Assembly: GCF_008831285.2 (NCBI RefSeq)
Contig: NC_045143.1
Location: 15,401,151 to 15,465,150, forward strand
Length of the DNA: 64,000 nucleotides
Source: Nymphaea colorata
Lineage: Eukaryota > Streptophyta > Magnoliopsida > Nymphaeales > Nymphaeaceae
Direction of reading: 5' to 3'
Part shown: one piece after another, positions 43,701 to 57,900 of the stretch
Position numbering within the stretch: the stretch's first letter is position 1
Layout: each line of letters opens with the position of its first letter
Notes under the pieces: generated by a model
The model's database searches: none
Seen by the model: only the letters and a program-made list of their open reading frames with translations
Told to the model about the DNA's origin: nothing
Position numbers and translations under genes: made by a program

Positions 43701-46700
43701 TCGAATGTGTCTAAGATGATCGATAATAAAAAACATCAACATCACATCTATATAGACAAGACAAAGTTACTTGTTCACTAGCAAATCAATTGAATCAATC
43801 TTTGTAAGCTAATGTGTTTAACATGATCAATGATAACAAGTTATATGTTCAAGATCAAACCAATTGAATCAATCTATATAACATATGTGTTTAAGGTGAT
43901 CAAAGATAAATAACATCAACATCACATTTATGTAGATAATACAAAGTTATATGTTTGTAATCAAATTAATCGAATCTATGTTCATTAACGAACATGTTTA
44001 AGATGATCGATGACAAATAACATCAATGTAACATTACATAGACAATACCAAGTTACATATCCATAATAAAATCAATCATCCCATTCATCATTACAAATGT
44101 CTTTAAAATGATCGATCACTTGTACGTAGACAATAACAAGTATATGTTCATAATCAAATCAATCGAACTGATCTTTATTAGCCACTAGGTTGCAATCATA
44201 AATGACATCAATATAACATTTATGTAGACAATACTAAGTCATATATTTATAATCAAATCAATAACATGTACATAGATACCAAGTTGCATGTTCATAATCA
44301 AATCAATCCTATTAAATCAACGTAGCATATTTACGTAGACAATAATAATCTATATATTTGAAATTATGGTAATCAAACCAGTCTTCTGAATGGAATGTGT
44401 TTAAGACGAATGGTGATAAGCGACATCAACTTAACATTTACGTAGAAAATATCAAGTTATATGTCTACAATCAAATGAATCGACCAATCTTCATTTACGA
44501 ATGTCCTTAAGATGATTGATGATGAATAACATCAACATAAAATTTAAGACAATGTTCATCAACAGATGTTTTTAAGATGATCAATGATAAACAACATCAA
44601 AGTCACACTTATGTAGACAATATGAAGTTATAGGTTCATAATCAAATCAATTGAATTAATCTTTATTAATGAATATTTTTAAGATGATCGATGATAAATA
44701 ACATTAACCCAATTTAATCAAACTAATCTTCATTAACGAATATCATGTTGTCAATTAATGATAAATAGCATCAACATAACATTTATGTAGACAATGTTAA
44801 GTTATGGGTTCATAATCAAGTCAATCAACCAAATATTCACTGACAAAAGTGTTTAAGATGATCGATGATAAATAATGTCAACAAAAGGTTGATATATATG
44901 ATACCAAGTTATGTGTTTATAATCCAATCAATCGAATTAATTTTAATTAAAAAATATTTTTAATATGATTGATGATAAATAACATATATGTAACATTTTT
45001 GTAAACATTACCATATTATATGTTCGTAATCAAATCAATTGAATCTAGTTTCATTAAAGAATGTGTTCAACGTGATCGATGATAAATAACATCAACATAA
45101 CAATTGCATAGACGGTATCAAGTTATATGTGTAATCTAATCAATCTTTATTATTTAATGTGTTTAAGATTATTGATGATAAATAACATCAACATAACATT
45201 TATGAGGACAATAACAAGTTAAATGTTCGTAATCGAATCAATCTTCATTAACAAATGTGTTTAAGATGATCAATGATAAATAATAGCAACAACATTTACA
45301 TGGACAATACCAAATTACATGTTCATAATAAAATCAAATAAATCAATTTTCATTAAGTAATGCCTTTAACATGATCGATAATAAATTACATGAACATAAC
45401 ATTTACATAGATAATACTATGTTCGTAATAAAATCAAACGAATCTATCTTCAATAATTTTGTGTTAAAGACGATCAAAGATAAATAACATCAACATAACA
45501 TTATGTAGATAATACCAAGTTACAAGCCTATAATCAAATCAATCGACTCAACCTTCATTAACGAATGCCTTTAAGACGATTGATGATAAATGAAATCAAC
45601 ATCAAATAACAAGTTACATATTTGTAATGAAATCAAATAAACCAATCTTCATTAACAAATATGTTGTTGTCGATCGATGATAGATAATGTCAACATAATA
45701 TTATGTTGACAATATGAAGTTATATGCTCATAATCAATTGAACCAATCTTCATTAATGAATGTGTTTAAGACAATCAACAATCGATGATAAATAACGTCA
45801 GTGTCACATTTATGTAGACAATACTAAGCTATATGCCCTAACCAAATCAATCTTAATAAACAAATGTGTTTAAGACGATTGATTATAAATAACAAGAATG
45901 TAACATTTACAGAGACAATACCAAGTTACATGTTGGTAATAAAATCAATGACATCAATCTTTGTTAATATACATGTTTAAGACGATCGATGATAAATAAC
46001 ATCACCATAACATTTATATAGACAATACCAAATTATATAGTCGAAATCAAGTTAATCAAACCAATCTTCATAAACAAATGTGTTTAAGATGATTGATGAT
46101 AAGCAACATCAACATTACATTTACGTAGACAATACCAAGTTATATGTATATAATCAATCAATCAATCAATCCAATCTTTATTAACGAATGTCCTTAAGAT
46201 GATTGATGATAAATAACATCAGCATATCATTCACATAGAAAATATCAAGTTATAAGTCTGTAATGAAATATGTCGGGCCAATCTTCAGCAACGGATGTTT
46301 TGAAGACAATCCATAATTTGTTGATCAATGCTAAATAATGTCAACGTAATATTTTTGTACACAATATCAAGTTATATGTTCATATTCAAATTGATCGAAT
46401 CAATCTTTATTAACGAATGTGTTTAAGATGATCAATGATAAATAACATCAACATTACTTTTAGACAGATAAATACCAAGTTATATGTGTGCAATCAATTA
46501 AATCAAACCAATCTGAACGAATACCTTGTTGTCGATTGACAATAAATAACATTTATGTTTAAAAAACCAAGTTATATGTTCAATGATAAATAACATCAAT
46601 GTAACGCATACGTAGACAATACCAAGTTATATGTTCATTATCGGATCAATTGAATCGATCTTCAATAACAAATATGTTTAAGATGATATATGATAAATAA

Positions 46701-47649
46701 CATCAGCAGAACAATCATATGGACATTAAAAAATTTATGTTTTGTAATCAAATCAGTTAAACCAATCTTTTTTAATGAATATATTGTCACTGATCGATGA
46801 TAAATAACATCCACATAACATTCATGCACACAATGCCAAGTTATATGTTTGTAATGAAGTCAATCAATCAATCTTTAGTAACAAATGTATTTTGAGATAA
46901 TCGATCATAAACAACCCCAATGTAACATTTATGAAGATAATACCAAGTTATATGCTCATAATCAAATCAAACTTATCAACCTTCATTAATGAATGTGTTT
47001 AAGATGATCAATGATAGGTAACATTAATATTACATTTACGTAGACAATAAGTTCAATCGAACCAATCTTTATTAACGAATGTCTTTAAGATGATCGATTA
47101 TAAATAACATTGATAAAACATTTTTGTATACATTACCTTGTTATATGTTCATAATCAAATCAATTGAATCAATCTTCATTAATAAATATGATTAAGATGA
47201 TCGATGATAAATAACATCAACATAACATTTACCTATATGATACCTTGTTATATGTTTGTGGTCAAATCAATTGATTCAGTATTCGTTAGGGAATATGTTT
47301 AAGATGGTCGATGAAAAATAATATCAACATAACATTTACGTAGGTAATACCAAACTATATGTCTACAATCTGATTAATCGAGCTAATATTCATTAACAAA
47401 TGTGTTTATGATGATCAATGATAAATAACATCAATGTAACATTTGTAAGGACAATACCAAGTCATATATTTTGTATTAAATCAATCATATCAATCTTTAA
47501 GAAAAAGTGTGTTTGTGTTTAAGATGATTGATGATAAATAACATCAAGTTAACATTTACATAGACAATGCCAAGTTATATGTTTACAATAAAATCAATCG
47601 AATCAATTTTCATTAACAAATGTGTTTAAAACAATCGATGATAAATAAA
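40765..47649 (+). repeat. Satellite A array (~107-bp unit), plus orientation
   Basis: A degenerate head-to-tail array. The unit can be assembled from GATGATAAATAACATCAACA, TAACATTTACGTAGACAATA, CCAAGTTATATGTTCATAAT, CAAATCAATCGAATCAATCT, TCATTAACGAATGTGTTTAA and GATGATC. Steps measured between equivalent ATAAATAAC words near 47100, 47207 and 47314 are 107 bp; other steps are shorter (96 bp near 45081-45177) because of internal deletions. About 64 units fit here. Divergence between units is high and no higher-order period was obvious by eye. No coding potential. Confidence 0.9.
43220..43341. repeat. 63-bp tandem duplication inside satellite A
   Basis: TTTATAATAAAATCAATC through GACAAACACTGA occurs at 43220 and again at 43283 with almost no differences, although neighbouring satellite units differ strongly. 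A recent local event of less than one unit. Confidence 0.8.
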
Positions 47650-48868
47650 GATTATGGACATTTAATTTGGTTTTGTCTATGTGTAAGTTATATTGATGTT
47701 ACTTATCATTGATCATCTTAAAGACATCCATTAATAAAGTCTAGTTCGATTGATTTAATCACAAATATACAACTTGGTATTATATATGCAAATGTTGTGT
47801 CCTTCAACAGATTCATTAATGATGATTGGTTCAATTGGTTTAATTACAAATATAAAACTTGGTAGCTTTTTTTACGTCAATGTTATATTGAGATTACTTA
47901 TCATCAACCAACAACATATTAGTTAATGAAGATTGGTTGGATTGAATTGATTACAGAATATAACTTGATATTTGTCTACATAAAAAGTTATATGATGTTA
48001 TTCATGATAGATCATCTTAAACATATTCATTAATGAAGATGAATTATTGATTCAATTGTGAATATATAACTCGGTGTTGTCTTTGTAAACGTTGTGTTGA
48101 TGTTACATGTCTTCCATACACTTAAACGCATTCATTAGTGAAGAATTGATTGATTTGGTTATGAACATATAACTTGGTATTGTCTACGTAAATGTTACAT
48201 TGATGTTATTTATCATCGATCTCTTAAATACATTCGTTAATGAAGATTGGTTCGATTGACTTGATTATGAAATTATAACTTTGATTTTTCTACATAATCT
48301 TTATCCTGATGTTATTTATCATCGCTCATCTTAAACACATTAATGAAGATTGATTCAGTTGATTTAATTACGAAAATATAACTTGATATTATCTATCTAA
48401 GTTTGCATTGATGTTATTTATAATCAATAATCTTAAACACATTTGTTAGCCAAGATTGTTTCGATTGGCATGATTATGAGCATATTACTTGATATTGTCT
48501 ATGTAAATGTTTTGATGTTTCTTACCATCAGTCATCTTAAACATATTTGTTAATGAAGATTGGTGTAATTGATTTGCTTATGAACATGTAACTTTATATT
48601 GTCTAAGTAAATGCTATATTGATGTTTCTTAACATCGAATATTTTAAATACATCTACTAATGATGATTGATTCGATTAATTTAGTTATGAATGTATAACT
48701 CGATATTGTCTATGCAAACGTTGTGTTGATATTATTTATCATTGATGGTCTTAAAAACATTCGTTAATGAAAATTTATTTGTTTAATTTGATCATGTATA
48801 TATAACTTGGTATTGTCTAGAAAAATGTTGTGTTGATGTTATTTTTTCAACAATAGTCTTAAACATAT
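47650..48868 (-). repeat. Satellite A array, inverted block
   Basis: From about 47650 the same unit is read on the opposite strand (ATTATGGACAT, then TTGATGTTACTTATCATTG, and so on), about 11 units. The switch occurs within a unit, directly after GATGATAAATAAAG. Confidence 0.9.
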
Positions 48869-49533
48869 TCATTTTAGGGTACATTCAAGTAAAATCATGT
48901 TTACAAGGATGTGATATGCATTCAAAAAAATTAAATACGACAACAACACAGTATTGACTAGTTTTATGATAAAAAGGCATTTTCCAAGAGACAATAAGCA
49001 GCCAGACAAAACAAATTTGTGATAATGTGACTGCTAGATTCATTTTATGATTCATTCAAATAAAAACGTGTTTACAAGGCCTAGATAGAAACTAAAAAAA
49101 AAGTAAGTGCTTGGAAAAATTAAATGCAACAAAGACACTGTATGGACTGAATTTGTGATAAAAAAGTGATAAACGATTAGACAAAATAAATTGTGATAAC
49201 ATAAGTGCAGGATTTGTTTTAGGATGCACTCCGATAAAATATTGTTTACAAGGATGCAATAAGCAGTGGAAAAATTTAAATGCGATGATGCCACTATATG
49301 GATAGTTCTGACGATAAAAAGGCATTTACTAAGAGGTGATAAGCAGTCAGACAAAACAGATTGCGATAACGCAATTGCAAGATTCGTATTGGTACAATCA
49401 AATAAAATCATTTTTACAAGGATGTGATAAGCACTTGAAAAAATTAAATGTGACAAGGACACTATATGTACTAGTTTAACACTAAAATGGCATGTACTAA
49501 AAGGCGATAAGCTGTCAGACAAAACCGATTGCG

Positions 49534-50031
49534 ATAGCACAACTATAGGATTCTTTTTAGGATGCAATCAAATAAATTTTGTTTACAAGGATGTGGCAAG
49601 TATTCAAAAAAATTAGATATGACAATCACACTATATGGACTGGTTTAATGATAAAAAGATGTTTACTAGGAGGTGATAACCAGTCAATCAAAACAAATTG
49701 CGACGACACAACTGCAACATTCATTTTAAGATACACACAAATAAAAATCATGTTTGCAAGGATGTGATAAGGACTCAGAAAAATTAAATGTGATAATGAC
49801 ACTATATGGATTGATAACACAACTATAGGATTCTTTTTAGGATGCAATCAAATAAAATTTTGTTTACAAGGATGTGGAAAGTATTCAAAAAAGTTAGATA
49901 TGACAATCACACTAATGGACTGGTTTAATGATAAAAAGATGTTTACTAGGAGGTGATAACCAGTCAATCAAAACAAATTGCGACGACACAACTGCAACAT
50001 TCATTTTAAGATACACACGAATAAAATGTGA
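49534..50031. repeat. 280-bp offset duplication inside satellite B
   Basis: A segment of about 200 bp at 49534-49750 recurs almost unchanged at 49814-50031, 280 bp away (GATAACCAGTCAATC at 49675 and 49955; CACAACTATAGGA at 49538 and 49818). The offset is not a multiple of 170 bp, and the junction truncates a unit. Confidence 0.8.
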
Positions 50032-51401
50032 TAATGACACTATATGGATTGGTTTGCCGATAAAAAAACATTTACAAAGAGGCGATAACCAGTCAGACAA
50101 CACAGACTACATGCAGGATTTGTTTTACGATACACTCAAACAAAATCGTGTTTACTAGGATGTGATAAGCACTCAAAAAAACTAAATGCAACAATGACTT
50201 GGTATGGTTTGGCTTAACGACAAAAAGTTGTTTACTATGAGGCAACCAGTACTCGAACAAAACAAATTGTAATAATGCAACTATAGTATTCGTTTTACGA
50301 CACACTAAAAATAAAAATTGTGTTTACAAGGATGCAGTAAGGAAAAATTAAATGCAGCAATGACACTATATGGACTGGTTTGACAATAAACATGCATTTA
50401 CTAAGAGGCGATAAGCAGTTAGGTAAAGCAAACTGTGTTAACATAATTGCAACATTCATTTTACGATACACGAAAATAAAATCGTGTTTACAAGTATGTG
50501 ATAAGCACTTGAAAAAATTAAATGCAACGGCGGCATTGTATGGACTATCTTTACGATAAAAAGACATTTAGTAAGAGGGATAAAAAGACGTAAAAGAGAT
50601 TGCGATTATGCAATTATAGGATTCGTTTTACGATATACACAAGTAAAATAGCATTCTCAAGGATGCGATAAGCACTCTAGAAACTTGAAGGCAACAACAA
50701 CACTAGATGGATGGGTTTTACGATAAAAAGGTGTTTACTAAGAGGCAATAAGCAGTCAGACAAAACAGATTGCGACAACGCAACTTCAGGACTCGTTTTA
50801 GGATACACTCAAATAAATTGTGTTTACAAGGATGCAAAAAAGCACTCGAAAAAATTAAATGTGACAACATTAATTTATTGGTTTTATGATAAAAATGCAT
50901 TTATTAAAAGGTGATAAGCTTTCAGACAAAACAGATTATGATAATTCAACTGCAAGATTCATTTTAGGATGCAATCAAATAAATCTTGTTTTAGAGGATG
51001 CAATTAGCACTAAAAAAAATAAATGCGACAATGACACTACATGGACTGGTTTTACGTTAAAAGGGGTGTTTATTAAGAGGTAATAAGCAGTCACACAAAA
51101 CATATTGTGATAACACGACTACAACAATCATTTCAAGATACAATCAAATAAAATCGTGTTTATAAGGACATGATAAGGACTAAGAAAAAATAAATGAAAC
51201 TGCAATGCTATACGGATTAGTTTCATACAATCAGACAAAACATCATGTGATAAGCAACTTCATGTTTGGTTTACTAGGAGGTGATAAGCAGTCAGAAAAA
51301 AATTGTGCGATAACACAACTGCAACATTCGTTTTACGATACACTCAAACAAAATTGTGTTTAATAGGACATGATAAGCACTAAAAAATATGAATGCGACA
51401 A

Positions 51402-51550
51402 TGACTTAGATGGACTGGTTTTATGAAAAAAAAAACCCTTACTAAGAGGTGATCATTAGTCAGACAAAACATATTGACTCAGATGGACTGGTTTTATGAA
51501 AAAAAAAAACACTTACTAAGAGGTGATCATTAGTCACACAAAACATATTG
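51402..51550. repeat. 73-bp tandem duplication inside satellite B
   Basis: AGATGGACTGGTTTTATGAA followed by an A run and ACTAAGAGGTGATCATTAGT occurs at 51408 and again at 51481. The copies differ at only a few positions. Less than half a unit is duplicated. Confidence 0.8.
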
Positions 51551-51952
51551 CAATAATGCAATTACAGGATTTGTTTTACGATAAACTCAAACAAAAACAT
51601 GTTTATAAAGACTAGATAAGCACTCGAAAAAATTAAATTCCACAACAACACAGTAAGGACAAGTTTGATGAAAAAAGGCATTTACTAAGAGGCAATAAAC
51701 AGTCAAACAAAATGGATTGCGATAACACAACTGTAGGATTTGTTTTAGGATGCACTCAAATTAATTCATGTTTACAGAGACACAATAAGCACCCAAAAAA
51801 ATTAAATCCGACAACATTGTATGGACTATGGTGTTTACTAAGAAGCAATAAGCAATCAGGCAAAACAGATTGTGATAATATGACTACAAGATTCATTTTA
51901 GGATACACTTAAATAAAATCGTGCTTACTAAGACATAATAACCACTCAAAAA

Positions 51953-54900
51953 CAATTTTATTTGAGTGTTTTGTACAATGAATCCTAGAGTTGCATCATT
52001 TCAATCTGTTTTGCTTGACTGCTTATCGCCTCTTGTGAATGCCTTTTCATCGTACAACTAATCCACGAAGTGTTGTTGTCACATTTAATTTTTTTGAATG
52101 TTTATCGCATCTTTGTATGCAGAATTTTATTTGAGTGTATCGTAAAATGAATCATGTAGTCTCGTTATCGTAAAAAGTTTTGTCTGAGTACTTTTCACCT
52201 CTTAGTAAATGCCTTTTCATCATGAAACCGGTCCATATATTGTAGTTGTCGCATTTAATTCTCTTGAGTGTTTTTCTATGTCTTGTAAACATGATTTTAT
52301 TTGAATGTATCGTAAATCGAATCCTGCAGTTGCATCACGTCAATCTATTTTGCCTGGCTGCTTATAACGTCTTTGTCAATACCTTTTTATCGTAACACTA
52401 GTTCGTACCTTGTCGTTGTTGCATATAATTTTTCTGAATGCTTATCACGCCCTTGTAAATATGATTTTACTTGAGTGTATCATAAAACGAATCATGTAGT
52501 TGCATTAACATATAGGTTTTTGTGCTTATACCCTCCTTGTAAGCATAAGTTTATTTGTGTGTATTGTAAAACGAATCCTATAGTTGCATTATCACACATT
52601 TTTTTGTCTGACTGCTTATGACCTCTCAATAAATGTCTTTTTATCGTAAATCTAGTCCATATAGTGTCATTGTTGCATTTAATTTTTGCGAGTGCTTGTC
52701 ACATCCTTGTAAACATGATTTTATTTAAGTGTATCATAAAACAGATCCTACATTGGTGTTATTTCATCTGTTTTGTTCGACTGCTTATCGCCACTTAGTA
52801 AACACTTTTACATCGTAAAACTAGTCCATATGGTGTCGTTGTCACAATTAATTTTTTTGAGAGCATATTGCATCCTTATAATCACAACTTTACTTGAGTG
52901 TATCATAAATTGAATCCTATAGTTGTGTTATTACATGATTTTTTGTGCTTATCACATCCTTATAAACATGATTTTATTTTAGTGTATCATGAAATGAAAC
53001 TTGTAGTTGTGTTACTGCAATCTGATTTGTCTGACTACTTAGCACCTCCTAGTAAATGTCTTTTTATCATAAAACAAGTCCATATCATGTCCTTCTAAAC
53101 ATGATTTTACTTCAGTGTATTATAAAACAAATCCTACAGTTGTGCTATCACACGATTTTTGTGTTTATCGTGTCCTTATAAACAAGATTTTATTTGAGTT
53201 TATCATAAAACAAATCATGCTATTGGGTAATTGCAATTTGTATTGTCTGACCGCTAATCGTTGCTTAGCAAATGCCTTTTTTTCCGTATAACCAGTGCAT
53301 AGAATGTTGTTGTTGCATTTAAAATTTTTGAGTGCTTATCGCATCCATGTAAACATGATCATACTTGAATATATTGTAAAATGAATCCTGCAGTTGCTTA
53401 TCACAATCTGTTTTGTCTAACTCTTTATTGCCTTGTAGTAAATGCCTTTTTATCATATAACCATTCCATACAGTGTCGTTGTTACATTCAGTTTTTTTAA
53501 ATGGTTATCATGTCCTTGTTAAATTGATTTTGTTTGTGTGTATCATAAAATGAATTATCCAGTTGCGTTATCGTAAAACCAAAAAAATGAAGGTTAATCA
53601 CATTTAAAGTTTATATCACATCTTGTAAACATGATTTTGCTTGAGTGTATCATAAAACGAATCATAAAGCTTGCTATGTTATCACATGATTTTTAGGGCT
53701 GATCGTGGCCTTGTAAACACGATTTCATTTGAATGTATTATGAAACAAATCTTGCAGTTTTGTTATCACATGATTTTTTGTTTGACTGCTTACCTCCTCT
53801 TAGTAAAATGCCTTTTTATTGTAAAACCATTCCACACGGTATCATTGTCAAATGTAATTTTTTTAATGCTTACCACGTCCTTGTAAACAAGATATTATTT
53901 GAGTGAATCCTAAAACGAATCTTGCAGCATTGTTGCACAATTTTTTGTCTAACTATTTATCGCCTCTTAGTAAACAACTTTTTATCATAAAGCTAGTCCA
54001 CATAGTGTCGTAGTCACATTTAATTTTTTTGAGTGCTTACGTGTCCTTGTAAACATGATTTTACAAAAGTGTATCGTAAAGCGAGTCCTACAACTGCATT
54101 ATCACACGTTTTTTTGTGTTTAACACATCCTTGTAAGCATGATTTTATTTTAGTGTATCGTGAAAAAAATTTTCTGTTATCACAATCTATTTTATCTGAC
54201 TACTTATCGCCTCTTGATAAGACCTTTTTATCATAAAAATAGTCAATACAGTGTCATTGTCGATTTAATTTTTCGAGTACTTATCGTGTCTTTGCAAAGA
54301 TTATTTTTCCTGAGTGTATCATAAAATGATTCGTCAAGTTAATTTATCACACTATTTTTAGTGCTTATCGCATCTTCGTAAACACAGTTTCATTTGAGTG
54401 TTTCACAAAATGAATCTTAAAGTTGCCTGATTGCAATCTGTTGTCAAACAGCTTATTGCCCCTTAGTAAACACATTTTTATCATAAAACTAGTCCATACA
54501 TTGTCATTGTCCCATTTAAGTTTTTTTTTTTTTTAGTGTCAATCGCGTCCTTAAAAATATGATTTTATTTGAGTGTATCATAAAATGAGTTCTGTAGTTG
54601 TGTTATCGCATAATTTTTAGTACTTATCACATCTTTGTAAACATGATTTCGCTTGTGTTTATCATAAAATGAATCCTACAGCTATGTTATCACATGAGTT
54701 TTTGTCTAATGATTTTTCACCTCTTCATAAACACCTTTTCGAAAATCCAATCCATATAGTGTCATTGTCACATTTAATTTTTTTTTATTTCTTATTGCCT
54801 CGTAAACAAGATTCCATTTGGGTGTATCCTAAAATGAATCTTGTAGTTGTGTTCTCGCAATTTTTTTTATCTGATTGTTTATCGCCTCTTAGTAAATACC

Positions 54901-57900
54901 TTTTTATCATAAAATCAATCCATACAATGTCGTAGTTGCATTTAATTTTTCTGAGTGTTTCATATCCATGTAAACACAATTTTTCTTGAGTGTATCATAA
55001 AACAAATACTATAGTTGCATTGTCGTATGATTTTATGTGCATATCTCATCTTTGTAAACACGGTTTTGTTTGAGTGTATCGTAAATGAACCCTATAGTTG
55101 TTTTATCATAATCTGTTTTGTCGGACAGCTTAACGCGACTTTGTAATGCCTTTTTATTGCAAAACCACTCCATTGAGTGTTGTTGTCGCATTTAATTTTT
55201 TTTATTACTTATCGCGCCCTTGTAAACACCATTTCAGTTGATTGTACCGTAAAATGAATCCTGTAGCTACATTATCACATGATTTATTGTATTTATTGCA
55301 TCCCTGCGAACATGATTTTATTTGAGTATATAGTGAAATGAGCCTTGCATTTTCATTATTGCAATTTGTTTTGTCTGACTACTTATCGCCCATTAGTAAA
55401 CACCTTTTTATTGTAAAACCATTCCATTTAGTGTCATAGTGACATTTATTTTTTTTGAGTGTTTACTGTGTCCATGTAAATATGATTTTACTTGAGTGTT
55501 TCACAAAATGGTCTTGTAGTTGCATTATCGCATGATTTTATGTGTTTATCACTTCCTTGTAAACATGAATTTATTTGAGTGTTTCGTAAAATGATTCATG
55601 CAGTTATATTATTGCAATCAATTTTGTATGATTTCATATCACCTCTTAGTAAACTCTTTTTTATAGTAAAATCGATTCATACAATGTCGTTGTCACATGT
55701 GGTTTTTTTTAGAGCTTATCACGTCTTGTAAACATGATTTTGTATGTATTGTAAAAGGAATAATGTATTTACGTTATTGCAATTTGTTTTGTTTGACTAC
55801 TTATTACCTCTTAGTAAAGGCCTTCTTATCATAAAATCAGTCTATACAATGTCATTGCATTTAATTTTGCCAAATGCGTACTGCCTCTTACTGTAAACAC
55901 AATTTTACTTGGGTGCATCATAAAACGAGTCATGAAGTTGCATTGTCACACGTTTCTTAGTGCTTATCGCATCCACATGATTTTATTTGAGTGTATCATG
56001 AAATGAATACTGCATTTGCATTGTCGCATGAATTTTTTGTCTAACTGCTTATCGCTCTTAGCAAATGCCTTTTTATTGTAAAACAGTCCATACAAAGTAG
56101 TTGTCGCATTTAATTTTTTCAAGTGCTTATCACATCCCTATAAACACTATTTTATTTAAGTGTATTGTAAGACCAATACTGCAGTTGCGTTATCACAATC
56201 TATTCTGTTCGAATGCTTATTGCCTCTTTGTAAATGCCCTTTTTATCATCAAACCAATCCATAAAATGTCGTTGTCATATTTAATTTTTTTGAGTGCTTA
56301 TCGTATCCTTGTAAACACACTTTCGTTTGAGTATAGTGTAAAATGCAATCTGTAGTTGTGTTTTTGCAATCTATTTAGTGGAACTGCTCATCACCTCATA
56401 GTAAATGCTCTTTTTTCTGAGTGCTTACTGCTCATCACCTCATAGTAAATGATTTTTTGTGTTTATTGCATCCTTGTAAACACAATTTTATTTGAGTATA
56501 TCGAAAAATGAATCCTATAGTTGCGTTATCACAATCTATTTTGTGTGACTGCCTGTTGCTTCTCAATAAACATGGTTTCGTTTGAATGTATCGTAAAATG
56601 CATTATGTAGTTGCCTTTTCGCAATCTGTTTAGTCCAACTACTCATTGCCTCTTAGTAAACACCTTTTTTTGAGTGCTTACTACATCCATGTAAATATGA
56701 TTTTACTTGAGTGCTTCATAAAATGAATCCTGTAGCTGCATTATCACATGATTTTTTGTGTCCATTGCATCCTTGTAGACACAATTTTATTTGAGTGTAA
56801 TGTAAAACGAATTATACAGTTGTGTTATCACAATCTGTTTTGTGTGACTGTTTTTTTCAATTGCTTATTGCCTCTTATTGATGGCATGTTATCATAAAAT
56901 TAGTCCATACAGTGTTGTCGCATTTAATTTTTCTGAATGCATAGTGTGTCCTTCTAAATACAATTTTACTTGAGTGTATCATAAAATGAACGATAAAGTT
57001 GTGTTATCGCATGTTTTTTAGTGCTTATCGCAGCATTGTAAACATGATTTTATTTGACTATCATAAAACAAATCTTGCATTTGTGTTATTGCATGATTTT
57101 TTGTCTGACAACGTATTGCCTCTTAGTAAATGTTTTTTTATCGTAAAACCTATCCATACAGTGTCGTTGTCACATTTAATTGTTCCAAGTGCTTATTGTG
57201 TCCTTGTAAACACGATTTTGTTTGAGTGTATCACAAACCAATACTGTAGTTACATTTTCACAATTTGTTTTGTCCCAATGCTTATCACCTTTTAATAAAC
57301 ATCCTTTTATCATCAAACTAGTCTATAGTGAGTTCATTTCATATTTCTTTTCTGAGTGCTTGTCATGTCCTTGTAAACACGATTTTATATAAGTGTTTCG
57401 TAAAATGAATCTTGTAGTTGCATTATCGCAATCCATTTTGTCTGACTGCTAATCGCTTCTTAGTAAACTTCTTTTTATCATAAAACCAATCCATAGAATG
57501 TCGTTATCACATTTAATTCTTCTTAATCCTTATCGCGTACTTGTAGACATGATTTTCATACTATATTGTAAGACGAATCCTGCAGCTGTGTGATCACAGA
57601 CTGTTTTGCTTGATTGATTATTGTCTCTTAGTAAATGCCTTTTTATCATAAAACATGCCCATATCGTGTCATTGTCGCATTTAATTTTTTTGAGTGCTTT
57701 TTGTGTCCTTATAAAACAAATCCTATAATTTTCGACTGCTTAATGCCTCTTAGTAAATGGTTTTTTATTATAAAACCCTTTCACATAGTGTTGTTGTCGC
57801 ATTTAATATTTCCAAGTGCTCATTGTGTCCTTGAAACACAATTGTTATTTTAAAATATCATAAAACCAATATTACAATTGCATTATCACAAATTTGTTTT

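Larger units (their letters stand above)
48869..51952 (+). repeat. Satellite B array (~170-bp unit), plus orientation
   Basis: Head-to-tail units of about 170 bp: GTTTACAAGG or equivalents occur at 48899, 49070, 49244 and 49412 (steps 171, 174, 168). Further words in order are AAATTAAATGCGACAACGAC, ACTATATGGACTGGTTTTAC, AAAAAGGCATTTACTAAGAG, AGTCAGACAAAACAGATTGC, GATAACGCAACTGCAGGATT and CGTTTTACGATACACTCAAA. The unit length is in the range common for plant centromeric satellites. About 18 units. The short open frames are incidental. Confidence 0.92.
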
